Shown: positions 19,418 through 27,612, counted from the first letter of the stretch. The stretch: DNA of 64,000 nucleotides from an uncultured Alphaproteobacteria bacterium (GCA_944392255.1 CALXVY010000001.1:88879-152878), one strand, 5' to 3'. Notes: generated by a model not told the origin, from the letters alone. Translations and numbers: made by a program.

Positions 19418-19583
19418 CGGATGTTCAGAAACCGTTGAATGTTACGGCTCGGCCTATTCGGCATAGCCTTATTTAGCCGACATCCGTCCATAACGAAGTC
19501 GGCATAAATATTTGAAGTCGCTATGCTAAACGACTACATTCACAAGGGTTTCTGAAGCCCTAACGCTCATCTCTAAGCGTCAA
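19390..19583 (-). ncRNA. Candidate structured leader or small RNA (four-way junction plus terminator)
   Basis: On the minus strand a promoter-like sequence is followed by a 5' hairpin (19576-19580 with 19563-19567) and a long closing stem: 19547-19556 pairs perfectly with 19424-19433, then 19536-19542 with 19436-19442. The closed region holds three hairpins: 19531-19535/19516-19520, 19498-19503/19476-19481, and 19460-19468/19446-19454. A terminator at 19399-19417 ends it. A seven-base alternative pairing (19480-19486 with 19418-19424) would eat into the terminator stem. No known riboswitch consensus is apparent to me. It may be a cis-acting attenuator of the lipoprotein gene or a free small RNA. 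Confidence 0.6.
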
Positions 19584-19589
19584 CAAAAG

Positions 19590-19616
19590 ATTATAAGTTC
19601 TGATGAATTTTGTAAA
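19590..19616 (-). promoter_or_regulatory. Candidate promoter for the structured RNA
   Basis: Read on the minus strand: TTTACA (19616-19611) and a perfect TATAAT (19595-19590) with a short 15-bp spacer. The start would be near 19582, just before the 5' hairpin. Confidence 0.5.
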
Positions 19617-19624
19617 GATAAAAA

Positions 19625-20434
19625 TTAACCTTTCTTAATCTCCACCACCACCGGCACATGGTCGGATGGACGCTCACCAGCGCGCCAATCTTTCAAAATT
19701 TTGTAGCTGACCACGCGGTCTTTGAGGTTGGGCGAAACCCAAATATGGTCCAAACGACGCCCTTTGTCATTGGTTTGCCAGTTGGGGTTGCGATAACTCC
19801 ACCAGGTAAAAATTTTCTCCGGCTCGGGGTGAAATTCGCGCGCAATGTCCACAAAATCAAGCGAGGCTTTAAGGCGGTTCAAACGCTCCACTTCGATCGG
19901 TGTATGCGATACGATTTTCAAAAGCTGTTTGTGATTCCATACGTCATTTTCATAAGGCGCAACGTTAAAATCACCGCAAAGCAGCATTTTTTTGTTCATG
20001 AGCTCACTTTTGTGCTGTTCATAGTATTCCGATATATCATCCATAAATGTCAGCTTGTGCGCAAAAGAAAGATTCTCTATCGGGTCGGGAATATCTCCGC
20101 CCGCCGGAATATAAATATCGTTGATTTCAATATCATCAAACACGCATGCTTTGATATGGCGCGCATCTTTTTTGCCTACCCAGTCGCAACGCGCCACATT
20201 TTGCAAAGGAACTTTGCTCAAAATTGCCACACCGTTATATCCGGCCATGCCGTAAAGAGCAATTTCAGGGTAGCCTAAAGCACGAATAGCATCAAAGGGA
20301 AAATCTTCTTCCTTGGCTTTTACTTCTTGTAAGCAGATAATGTCCGGATTTTCGGATTCAACTAATTTTTTCAGAGCATCCATACGGATTCGAATGGAGT
20401 TAGCATTCCATGTGGCGAGTTTGAAGGTCGTCAT
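19625..20434 (-). CDS. xthA: Exodeoxyribonuclease III
   Basis: 269 residues, normal length. The endonuclease/exonuclease/phosphatase fold is clear: LATWNANSIR with the first Asn, ICLQEVKA with the metal-binding Glu, LLCGDFNVAP, and RLDHIWVS plus RPSDHVPVVVEI with the Asp-His pair. It cleaves DNA at abasic sites and removes 3' blocking groups during base excision repair. Its ATG lies four bases after the lolA stop codon, so it is in the lolA-xthA transcript. Confidence 0.95.
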   Translation of the reverse strand: MTTFKLATWNANSIRIRMDALKKLVESENPDIICLQEVKAKEEDFPFDAIRALGYPEIALYGMAGYNGVAILSKVPLQNVARCDWVGKKDARHIKACVFDDIEINDIYIPAGGDIPDPIENLSFAHKLTFMDDISEYYEQHKSELMNKKMLLCGDFNVAPYENDVWNHKQLLKIVSHTPIEVERLNRLKASLDFVDIAREFHPEPEKIFTWWSYRNPNWQTNDKGRRLDHIWVSPNLKDRVVSYKILKDWRAGERPSDHVPVVVEIKKG

Positions 20435-20437
20435 TTT

Positions 20438-21055
20438 TTATCTTTTCTTATAGTTAAGCGGATTCTTTTTGTCTTTGCGGAATTGGAACAATTTGCTGTC
20501 CAAATCAACATCTTTTTGCGCACCATAAAGCGAAACCGTCACTTCCACCGATTGTGGGTCGGTGACTTTCCACTGTTTGAGCTCAAACGGCTCTTTGCTA
20601 AAAATGAGGGTAATGGGGTTAATATCTTTCTTTTGCGGATATTCAACGACAATCATGATTGTACCGCGGTCTTCATAAAAGTCGATAACTTTGAGGTTGC
20701 GTCCGTCGATTTTAATATCATTTGCCAAAATGAGAGTAGCCGGAATATCGTCATAATCAATATGTGTCACTTGGTCGAGCTCTTTGTCATTATAAACAAT
20801 AAACTCGCCATTGCCGATGATATCAACATCAACCGGAGCGCCATATTCCATGCGAATTTTGTTAGGTTTGGCAATATAAATTTTTCCCTCGGCGGTTGAG
20901 CCATTGCTTGCCGTTTGCACAAATTCGGCTTCCAAAGTCTTCAGATTATTGAGATAAGACTCAATTTGAGCAATTTGTTCGGCGCTGGGTTGAGCAGCCT
21001 GAACATTAAAAGCAGATAAACTCAAGAACAAAAGCAAAGTCAAAAATTTTTTCAT
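20438..21055 (-). CDS. lolA: Outer-membrane lipoprotein carrier protein LolA-like
   Basis: 205 residues from the ATG at 21055, which begins a signal peptide (MKKFLTLLLFLSLSAFNVQA). The longer frame upstream overlaps the methyltransferase gene and is unlikely. The mature part matches LolA: LKTLEAEFVQTASNGSTAEGKIYI, then KPNKIRMEYGAP, then a FSKEPFELKQWKVTDPQ segment near the end. LolA ferries lipoproteins from the LolCDE transporter across the periplasm to the outer membrane. It is followed immediately by xthA, a pairing often seen in Alphaproteobacteria. Confidence 0.9.
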   Translation of the reverse strand: MKKFLTLLLFLSLSAFNVQAAQPSAEQIAQIESYLNNLKTLEAEFVQTASNGSTAEGKIYIAKPNKIRMEYGAPVDVDIIGNGEFIVYNDKELDQVTHIDYDDIPATLILANDIKIDGRNLKVIDFYEDRGTIMIVVEYPQKKDINPITLIFSKEPFELKQWKVTDPQSVEVTVSLYGAQKDVDLDSKLFQFRKDKKNPLNYKKR

Positions 21056-21077
21056 ATTGTCAAAACCTTTTTTAATT

Positions 21078-22001
21078 TTAAGCGTTGCGCGCTTTGAAAA
21101 TGCCGTTTTCAAAACCTTGAATTTCTTTGTTGCTTTCAGCCATTTCCAAGCGTTTTTCGGTGAGGGCGGCATATTCTTTTTCGCGCTCAATTCCAATATA
21201 GTTTCGATTAAGTTTTTTTGCAACCACCGATGTTGTTCCAGAGCCGACAAATGGGTCAAGAATAACATCACCCTCGTTACTGGAAGCCAAGATAAGTTTG
21301 GCAATCAACTTTTCGGGTTTTTGGGTGGGGTGATTTGTGTTTTCCGGCATCGACCAGAATGGAATGGAAATATCCGTCCAAATGTTGGAAGGATGGGTCA
21401 GGCGGGTTTTGCTTGTGCCGTCATCAACCCAGTCTTTGGGCTTGCCGTTTTTATCACGATACGGGGCAATCACCGGACGTTGAATTTTAACTGCGTCCAG
21501 ATTGAAGGTATAATCTTTGCTTTTGGTAAAAAACCAAATATCTTCAAGGCAATTTTTCCAGTTGTTTTGCGCGCCTCTGCCTTTTTCTCTCTCCCAAGAA
21601 ATGCGGTTTTGCAAAAGAAAATATTTTCCAGCCACTTCCGGAATGGTAATTGAAGTCTTCCAATCCGAGCAAATGTAAATTGAGCCGTTTTCTTTGAGCA
21701 GATGTGCGGTTTTTTTGAGCCATTTATCCAGCCATTTTTTATATTCTTCCAAGCCCATTTCTTTGAAAGTGGTGCCGGAAAAACTTTTGGTCAGATTATA
21801 TGGCGGGTCAACAATAATCAAATCAATTGAAGATTCGGGTAAAAGATCAAGTGCCTTAAAAGTGTCTTGGTGTAAGGTTTTGTTGAGAACATAGTCCAAA
21901 GAAACACGAGCCGAAATCTTAATGGCTCTTTTGCCATATTCATTGATTTCGGCTTTTGTCAGTTCAATGGTTTTATTACGTGGCGCTTTGTCTTTTTTCA
22001 T
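21078..22001 (-). CDS. Beta-class adenine DNA methyltransferase, no restriction partner
   Basis: 307 residues. The catalytic motif IV DPPYNL lies near residue 64 and the S-adenosylmethionine motif DPFVGSGTT near 250; this order defines the beta class, which methylates adenine N6 (or cytosine N4). The middle has ENGSIYICSDW and ENTNHPTQKPEKL. CcrM is the same class, but the extra C-terminal domain of about 80 residues found in CcrM is absent and the target-recognition part differs, so I do not call it ccrM. No nuclease gene adjoins it. A regulatory or anti-restriction role is possible; the recognition sequence cannot be read from here. Confidence 0.88.
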   Translation of the reverse strand: MKKDKAPRNKTIELTKAEINEYGKRAIKISARVSLDYVLNKTLHQDTFKALDLLPESSIDLIIVDPPYNLTKSFSGTTFKEMGLEEYKKWLDKWLKKTAHLLKENGSIYICSDWKTSITIPEVAGKYFLLQNRISWEREKGRGAQNNWKNCLEDIWFFTKSKDYTFNLDAVKIQRPVIAPYRDKNGKPKDWVDDGTSKTRLTHPSNIWTDISIPFWSMPENTNHPTQKPEKLIAKLILASSNEGDVILDPFVGSGTTSVVAKKLNRNYIGIEREKEYAALTEKRLEMAESNKEIQGFENGIFKARNA

Positions 22002-22013
22002 TGTAGAAACGAA

Positions 22014-22292
22014 CTATTCTTCGCCAAATTTATTATTAACCAAATCGGTAATGGCTTGCAAAGCTTCTTGAGCTTGCGCGCCGGAGCAGTTAACTTTGAT
22101 AGTGGTGCCTTTGGAGGCAGCAAGCATCATCAAACCCATGATAGAGCAACCGCTAACGGTTTGACCGATTCTTTCAACTTCCACTTCGCAATCAAACGGA
22201 GCAACGGTTTTAACAAAAGCGGCAGCAGCGCGGGCATGTAAGCCTTTTTTGTTTTGAATTGTAAGTTCAGCGGTAAGAACATTATCAGACAT
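22014..22292 (-). CDS. ptsH: Phosphocarrier protein HPr
   Basis: 92 residues. KKGLHARAAAAFVKT contains the phosphorylated active-site His, and the second conserved region reads SGCSIMGLMMLAASKGTTI, with a Ser at the position phosphorylated by HPr kinase in many bacteria. It starts two bases after the EIIA stop, so the two are coupled. In Alphaproteobacteria HPr and EIIA usually belong to a regulatory phosphotransferase chain rather than a sugar transporter. No enzyme I or HPr kinase gene is present in this window. Confidence 0.95.
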   Translation of the reverse strand: MSDNVLTAELTIQNKKGLHARAAAAFVKTVAPFDCEVEVERIGQTVSGCSIMGLMMLAASKGTTIKVNCSGAQAQEALQAITDLVNNKFGEE

Positions 22293-22294
22293 GG

Positions 22295-22693
22295 CTACAT
22301 TCCCAACAATTGTGAAGCAATATTAATATATTTTTTGCCGGCTTCTTGAGCACCTTCAACCGTTTCTTTCATGGTTTTGTCTTTGCGAAGGGAGGCAATT
22401 TTGATGAGCATCGGCAAGTTCATTCCGGCCAAAATCTCGACATTGGCTCTGTCCATGATAGAGATAGCCAAGTTAGAAGGTGTGCCGCCAAACATATCGG
22501 TCAAAACCACAACACCGCTGCCGCTGTCAACTTTGCTGACTTTATCTAAAATTTCGGCACGGCGCATTTCCATGTCATCTTCCGGACCAATGCAAACAGC
22601 TTCAACATTTTCTTGCTTGCCAACTACGTGTTGCATAGCAGAAATGAATTCCAAAGCCAAGTTGCCATGTGTAACTAAAACCAAACCAATCAT
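22295..22693 (-). CDS. PTS EIIA component, mannose family (regulatory)
   Basis: 132 residues, a single EIIA(Man) domain. LVLVTHGNLALEF carries the phospho-accepting His near residue 9. VVVLTDMFGGTPSNLAISIM and LAGMNLPMLIKIA are the other typical segments. It takes phosphate from HPr, encoded next, and has no attached EIIB/C/D permease, which fits the regulatory EIIA of Alphaproteobacteria (sometimes called PtsM or ManX). The ATG has AAGGAAAAAC upstream. Confidence 0.92.
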   Translation of the reverse strand: MIGLVLVTHGNLALEFISAMQHVVGKQENVEAVCIGPEDDMEMRRAEILDKVSKVDSGSGVVVLTDMFGGTPSNLAISIMDRANVEILAGMNLPMLIKIASLRKDKTMKETVEGAQEAGKKYINIASQLLGM

Positions 22694-22713
22694 CTTGTTT
22701 TTCCTTCAATTTC

Positions 22714-23133
22714 TTATTTTTTAGGTCCGTTTGTCCAGCATTTAATGGCGCCAAATTTAGCCAAAACTTCTTCTTTGGTTTTAGCTTTAACATATTCATC
22801 GGCGCGTGTTTGTTTACCTTCCAAAACAATCTCTTCCACATTTTCAACCGGAACGGCATAAGTGCGTTCAACCATTTTACCCTGCAATTCTACAATCAGC
22901 AAAAACTCAGCTTCAGCCAAAGGACCTTTGGTTTCTTCGTCAATATCATCAAGTTTAACGGCTAAATGTTCATCTCTTTTCAAAAGAGCGGTTTTTTTGC
23001 CGTCAAATTGCAAAACGGGATTAACCGGAGATCCTTCACGAGCATCAATAAAAATAGCGAGTTCGCCGTATTTATTTTCAATAATTTCGTAGAAATCTTG
23101 TTTTTCAATCAGGGTGTAATATTGTGTTTCCAT
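22714..23133 (-). CDS. Hypothetical protein, 139 aa
   Basis: I do not recognise this protein. It is soluble, acidic and without a signal peptide. The sequence suggests a beta-rich N-terminal part (GELAIFIDAREG, VLQFDGKKTALLKRDE) and a helical Lys-rich end (ADEYVKAKTKEEVLAKFG). It lies between recF and the EIIA gene, 20 bp before EIIA. HPr kinase commonly occupies this place in relatives, but there is no P-loop here, so it is not that enzyme. Co-transcription with EIIA-HPr is likely. Confidence 0.7.
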   Translation of the reverse strand: METQYYTLIEKQDFYEIIENKYGELAIFIDAREGSPVNPVLQFDGKKTALLKRDEHLAVKLDDIDEETKGPLAEAEFLLIVELQGKMVERTYAVPVENVEEIVLEGKQTRADEYVKAKTKEEVLAKFGAIKCWTNGPKK

Positions 23134-23223
23134 GGATTTTAACCTTAATGTATTATTTTATAGCTAAAGATGATAGTACAATATGACAAGAGTGTCAATT
23201 TTGAGTTAACACATAAAGAGATA

Positions 23224-24450
23224 TTAATAATCTTTTGGCGTAATTTTGTTATTAGTCACCTCAAAAAAGAGGGCGTCTTGCTTCAAACTCATAAAAAGTT
23301 CCGGATTCGTTGATGTAATCCATGCTTGAACTTTCAAATCTTTAATTTTTTCGAGCAAGGCTTCACGTTTTACATCATCCAAATGTGCCACCACTTCATC
23401 AAGAAGCATAACAGGGGCAAAACCTTGGTGCAAAGTTTGTGATTTTGTTTGTGCTAAGATAATGCTGATGAGGAGAGATTTTTGCTCTCCGGTTGAACAT
23501 AGCTCTGCCGGCATATGTTTTTTGCGATAATAAACCTTAAAATCGGTGCGGTTTACGCCGTCAATCGAGTCATTATACAAAATATTTTGGCGTTGAGATT
23601 TAAGCTTATTTTTGTAAAAATCTTCCACATCCACCGCCGGCATTTTATCAAGCATTTTTTCGATTATGCCATCGAGCTCCAAACGTACACTAGGGAAAAT
23701 ATCGTCCGGCTCATGTTCAATGAATGTATTAAGCTTAGCGGTTTGTTCGCGTCTGGCTGCGGCAATCGCCACACCAAGCGAGGCCATATTTTCTTCCAAA
23801 GGGGTCAGCCAGTGATTATCATGAGAGCCGCTTTTCAAAAGCTGATACCATTCTTTGTATAAGTGCTCAAAATTAGCCGTGCGTTTGGCATGTTCCATAT
23901 CAAAAGCATAAACCAAGCGGTCAAGAAAACTGCGTCTGGGTTGAGAACCGCCACGGAAAAGTCTGTCCATTTGCGGGGTAAGCCATACGGCAGAAATATA
24001 TTTTCCGAGCTCGGCTTGAGAGGAGATTTTATTGCCGTCAATTTTAACGATTCGTCGCTCAAAAGAGCGCAATTCATCGTCACTTTCTTTGCTGCTTTTT
24101 TCAACTGCCGTACCTATTTCATAGGATTCGCCACCTTTAACAACAGTGGAAGAAACCGCCCAAGAAGTATTGTTTATTTCTGTTGGCGCATATTCGTCCG
24201 TAACCAATGCCGGACGGATTCGCCGAATATCAGCCAAACGCGCCCCGCGCAAACCCCGACCTGGGGTCAGAAAAGAAACCGCCTCCAAAATGTTAGTCTT
24301 GCCGGTACCGTTTTCTCCGGTAATGATAATTGGGCAAAGTTCAGTATTAAGACGCAAAAACGGATAGTTTCTATAATCAGTTAAAGTCAGGCGCGTAACG
24401 CCTGACTTTATAGAATTATCAACCTGAATATTTAAGGCCAGATTATCCAT
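23224..24450 (-). CDS. recF: DNA replication and repair protein RecF
   Basis: 408 residues. The SMC-like ATPase shows Walker A GENGTGKTN at residues 45-53, the RecF-typical LTDYRNYP before it and FLTPGRGLRGARL after it. A signature region (ELCSTGEQKSLLISIILAQ) and Walker B (PVMLLDEVVAHLDD) are near the C-terminus. RecF, with RecO and RecR, loads RecA at gaps and helps restart stalled forks. It starts 14 bp after dnaN in the conserved dnaA-dnaN-recF order. Confidence 0.95.
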   Translation of the reverse strand: MDNLALNIQVDNSIKSGVTRLTLTDYRNYPFLRLNTELCPIIITGENGTGKTNILEAVSFLTPGRGLRGARLADIRRIRPALVTDEYAPTEINNTSWAVSSTVVKGGESYEIGTAVEKSSKESDDELRSFERRIVKIDGNKISSQAELGKYISAVWLTPQMDRLFRGGSQPRRSFLDRLVYAFDMEHAKRTANFEHLYKEWYQLLKSGSHDNHWLTPLEENMASLGVAIAAARREQTAKLNTFIEHEPDDIFPSVRLELDGIIEKMLDKMPAVDVEDFYKNKLKSQRQNILYNDSIDGVNRTDFKVYYRKKHMPAELCSTGEQKSLLISIILAQTKSQTLHQGFAPVMLLDEVVAHLDDVKREALLEKIKDLKVQAWITSTNPELFMSLKQDALFFEVTNNKITPKDY

Positions 24451-24464
24451 TTTGCCTCTAGAAA

Positions 24465-25583
24465 TTAGACGCGCATCGGCATCAAAACATAGATGGCGCT
24501 GGAGTCTGTGGTATCATGAATAACGGAAGGAGAAGAAGCATCGGCAAAAGAAATGCGAACAGCTTCACCTTTAACCTCATTCAAAATATCCAACAAATAA
24601 CGGAAGTTATAACCAATCTCTACGGATTCGCCTTCATATTTAGCTTCCAATTCTTCTTGCGCAGAACCCAAATCCGGGCTGGAAGTTGTAATGGTAACTT
24701 TAGAAGGAGCGGTAATCATTTTGATAGCGCGTGTTCTTTCTGCCACAACGGAAACACGGTCAACGGCAGAAGACAAATCTTTAACAGAGAGTTCCAAGTT
24801 CTTGTCATTATCAGTCGGAATAACGCGTTCATAATCAGGATATGTGCCGTCAATGAGTTTAGATGTCAAAGTAATATCCTCAAAAGCAAAACGAACTTTG
24901 TTTTCAGACATAGAAACCATAATGTGATCGGCATTGTTGTCGTCCAAAAGTTTTCTGATTTCAGTAACAGTTTTTCTCGGAACAATTACACCGGCCAGAT
25001 TCTCAGCTCCTTGCGGTAACGGAGTCTCTACACAAGCCAAGCGGTGACCATCTGTTGCAACCACGCGCAAAACCTTAGCTTCACCTTCGTTTTTAGCATG
25101 CATGTAAACACCATTGAGATAGTAGCGTGTTTCTTCGGTAGAAACAGCAAATTTCGTGCGATCAATAACGTCTTTGAGTTCTTCTTTGTCCATAGTAAAG
25201 TTAATGGGTAGTTTGTCACCGGAAATAACCGGAAAATCTTCAACACCAATGGTAGAAAGAGAAAACTTGGAGCGAGCAGATGCAATAGTCAATTGTCCTT
25301 TTTCGTCAGGGAAAGTAATTTCCACTTCTGAACCATCGGAAAGTTTTCTGACAATGTCATAAAGCATATGAGCCGGAGCAGTTGTAGCACCGGTTTCAAT
25401 GGTTTTAGCATCAACAATTTCGGTAATTTCGGTATCCATATCGGTTGCTTTGAAGCTAATTCCATCTTCCAAAGCTTCGATTCGCACGTTAGATAAAACC
25501 GGAATAGTGTTTCTTTTTTCAACAATACTCTGAACATGGCTCAGAGTTTTCAAAAGGTTAGCGCGTTCAATTGTAAACTTCAT
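24465..25583 (-). CDS. dnaN: DNA polymerase III beta sliding clamp
   Basis: 372 residues, three clamp domains. The start MKFTIERANLLKTLSHVQSI, the PVLSNVRIEA segment, the GTYPDYERVIP stretch and the YVLMPMRV end are family hallmarks. The dimer encircles DNA and tethers polymerase III. The ATG has AGGTGA six bases upstream. It is separated from dnaA by about 165 bp that include a terminator, so dnaN has at least partly independent expression. Confidence 0.97.
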   Translation of the reverse strand: MKFTIERANLLKTLSHVQSIVEKRNTIPVLSNVRIEALEDGISFKATDMDTEITEIVDAKTIETGATTAPAHMLYDIVRKLSDGSEVEITFPDEKGQLTIASARSKFSLSTIGVEDFPVISGDKLPINFTMDKEELKDVIDRTKFAVSTEETRYYLNGVYMHAKNEGEAKVLRVVATDGHRLACVETPLPQGAENLAGVIVPRKTVTEIRKLLDDNNADHIMVSMSENKVRFAFEDITLTSKLIDGTYPDYERVIPTDNDKNLELSVKDLSSAVDRVSVVAERTRAIKMITAPSKVTITTSSPDLGSAQEELEAKYEGESVEIGYNFRYLLDILNEVKGEAVRISFADASSPSVIHDTTDSSAIYVLMPMRV

Positions 25584-25683
25584 ATCAATTCACCTGTTTT
25601 TTAGATCTAAAATATTGTCAAAATATTATCATAAAAGCGACAAACAAGAAGAGAAAACAACGATTCGTCAACAACTTTTTCAT

Positions 25684-25724
25684 AAAAAAACACCTCCATG
25701 AATAATCAAGGAGGTGCTTTTTTC
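25684..25724. terminator. Terminator between dnaA and dnaN
   Basis: CACCTCC (25691-25697) pairs with GGAGGTG (25710-25716), flanked by an A run on one side and a T run on the other, so it works in either direction. On the minus strand it would stop or attenuate dnaA transcripts before dnaN. Confidence 0.8.
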
Positions 25725-25748
25725 TTTTTCGGGGTAAATAAAGATAAA

Positions 25749-27191
25749 TTAAGCTTCTAAAACACGTCTTAAAGCATCTACATCTTCAGCCAAGCTCTTG
25801 TCTTCCAAGATAAGTTCTTCAACTTTACGAACAGCATGCATAACAGTTGTGTGGTCGCGGTCAAACTTACGTCCAATTTCGGGAAGAGAACGAGAAGTAA
25901 GTTGTTTAGCCAAGTACATGGCAATTTGGCGCGGACGAGCCACAGTGCGAGCTCTTCTGGAAGATTGCATTTCTTTAACAGAGATGTTGAAATGTTCAGC
26001 AACTTTCTTTTGAATTTCATCAATGGTGGTACGTCTGTCATAAGAACGGAGCATGTCTTTCAAAACATCTTGAGTCATATCCAATGTAATCTCTTTGTCG
26101 CTCAAGAGTTGAGAATGAGCAATCACGCGGCGTAAAGCACCTTCCAATTCTCTGATGTTTGAAGTGATTTTTTGAGCCAAGAATTCGCAAACTTTGGTCG
26201 GAACTTCAACACCGAGTTGTTTTGCTTTGTTTTGCAAAATGCCCATGCGCAAATCAAAGTCTGTCGGATGAATATCGGCAACCAAGCCGCAACCTAAGCG
26301 AGATTTTAATCTAGCCTCGATTCCTTCCAAATCAGCAGGAGATTTATCAGCAGAGATAATAATTTGTCTGCCTTCTTCAATCAAAGAGTTGAAAGTATAG
26401 AAAAATTCTTCTTGAGTAGTATCTTTACCGCCCATGAATTGAACGTCATCAACCATCAAAACATCTACGGAACGGAATTGTTCTTTGAAAGCTGTGGTGT
26501 CTTTGTAGCGCAAAGCACGAACGAATTTGTACATAAATTTTTCAGCTGACAAATAAACAATATTTCTGGTCGGGTCTTGTTGTTTAATATGCCAAGCAAT
26601 AGCGTGCATCAAGTGAGTTTTACCTAAGCCAACGCCGGAGTATAAGAACAGCGGGTTGAAAGATACATTTCTGGATTCGGCAACTTTGCGAGCAGCGGCA
26701 TAAGCAAATTCATTAGTTTTGCCGACAACAAAGTTATCAAAAGTATATTGTGGATTCAACGGAACGGATAAAGGATCGGAATTAATTAAAGTTTCGTTGG
26801 TATTTGCCATAACCGAAGCCGCACCAGATTGATAAATATTGGTAGGAGTCGGGGTTGAGGTAATTTTTTTGAGCAAAGAACGGCAAGTCGGACTATATAA
26901 GCCTTTTGTGTCATCATTAACGGCTTGAACCACAAAATTCACGCTTTTTATATCAGGGTTTTTCTTTTCCCAAATTTTGTGGATTCGATCACTATAATGG
27001 GTAATTACCCAGTTTCTCATAAAGCGGGTCGGAACACAAATGTTCATAACACCATCATTAAAAGAACCTAAAGTCAAAGGTTTTAACCAACTGTCAAAAG
27101 CGGTTTCACCAACTTCAGTTTTTAATTGGCTGCAAATCTGTCCCCATTGATCTTGAACAGAATTGTTGTTTGTTATTGCTTCTTCAGCCAT
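25749..27191 (-). CDS. dnaA: Chromosomal replication initiator DnaA
   Basis: 480 residues. Domain I (about 12-95) is followed by a short linker. The AAA+ ATPase has GVGLGKTH at 186-193 (Walker A), VDVLMVDDVQFM (Walker B) and the sensor/arginine-finger region (EARLKSRLGCGL). The C-terminal DNA-binding domain contains the DnaA signature RDHTTVMHAVRKVE. It binds DnaA boxes and opens the origin. The ATG has GGGGAG upstream. A candidate promoter lies about 300 bp upstream with two GANTC sites next to it. Confidence 0.98.
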   Translation of the reverse strand: MAEEAITNNNSVQDQWGQICSQLKTEVGETAFDSWLKPLTLGSFNDGVMNICVPTRFMRNWVITHYSDRIHKIWEKKNPDIKSVNFVVQAVNDDTKGLYSPTCRSLLKKITSTPTPTNIYQSGAASVMANTNETLINSDPLSVPLNPQYTFDNFVVGKTNEFAYAAARKVAESRNVSFNPLFLYSGVGLGKTHLMHAIAWHIKQQDPTRNIVYLSAEKFMYKFVRALRYKDTTAFKEQFRSVDVLMVDDVQFMGGKDTTQEEFFYTFNSLIEEGRQIIISADKSPADLEGIEARLKSRLGCGLVADIHPTDFDLRMGILQNKAKQLGVEVPTKVCEFLAQKITSNIRELEGALRRVIAHSQLLSDKEITLDMTQDVLKDMLRSYDRRTTIDEIQKKVAEHFNISVKEMQSSRRARTVARPRQIAMYLAKQLTSRSLPEIGRKFDRDHTTVMHAVRKVEELILEDKSLAEDVDALRRVLEA

Positions 27192-27491
27192 TTTATCTCC
27201 CCATTTTTTTTAATTAATAACTCAAATTTTTTCTAAAATAGTTTTTTATGCTATATTTCCCGTTTCATGTTTCCCGACATGAGATTGTTCTTTTTACATA
27301 TTCCCTTATGAAGTAAAAATAACAACACCGGAAATTTATTTAAGCTCTAATGACTATCTTAATAATTACTCTCCCAACAATCTGCAAAATCAGAACAATA
27401 AGGCTATCATCATTTTTGCAATGTAATTGTTCCCGAAAGCAATTTGGATATTAAAGGTAAAAAAAATAATTACAACAGAACATTTTAAGAA
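27192..27491 (-). other. Long untranslated leader of dnaA
   Basis: About 300 bp without a convincing gene lie between the candidate promoter and the dnaA ATG. It is AT-rich. It holds a small hairpin (TCATGT/ACATGA, 27267-27285) and several GGGAA-containing words on the minus strand (GGGAACA, GGGAATATG, GGGAAACATG, GGGAAATATAG). I saw no TTATCCACA-type DnaA boxes, so I do not call an origin here. Confidence 0.45.
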
Positions 27492-27498
27492 CATTGAA

Positions 27499-27542
27499 AT
27501 TATATTTCTTGACATGGATTTTTTACAGAGTCGCAGGGATTC
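27499..27542 (-). promoter_or_regulatory. Candidate dnaA promoter with two GANTC sites
   Basis: Read on the minus strand: TGTAAA (27527-27522), 17 bp, TATAAT (27504-27499). Two GANTC sites, at 27528-27532 and 27538-27542, touch or lie just upstream of the -35. In Caulobacter a GANTC site at the dnaA promoter ties expression to CcrM methylation. Confidence 0.5.
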
Positions 27543-27557
27543 TCTTGTTTTTCATAC

Positions 27558-27612
27558 AAAAAAACACAAACCAAAACATCTCAACTAAGAGATAAAATCG
27601 GTTTGTGTTTTT
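27558..27612 (-). terminator. Terminator after rpsT
   Basis: AAACACAAACC (27562-27572) pairs with GGTTTGTGTTT (27600-27610), with a smaller ATCTC/GAGAT hairpin inside the loop. On the minus strand it is followed by T residues. It separates rpsT from dnaA. Confidence 0.85.

Noticed and set aside
18949..19491. 180-residue version of the lipoprotein
   Set aside because: The first 42 residues come from the structured RNA; the ATG at 19365 starts a proper lipoprotein signal with a ribosome site.
20438..21304. 288-residue version of LolA
   Set aside because: The extension overlaps the methyltransferase gene, and the ATG at 21055 starts a clear signal peptide.
21078..22001. Calling the methyltransferase CcrM
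   Set aside because: Class and motifs fit, but the C-terminal domain is absent and the recognition region differs, so specificity is unproven.
22714..23133. HPr kinase beside EIIA-HPr
   Set aside because: No P-loop or HprK signature in the 139-residue product.
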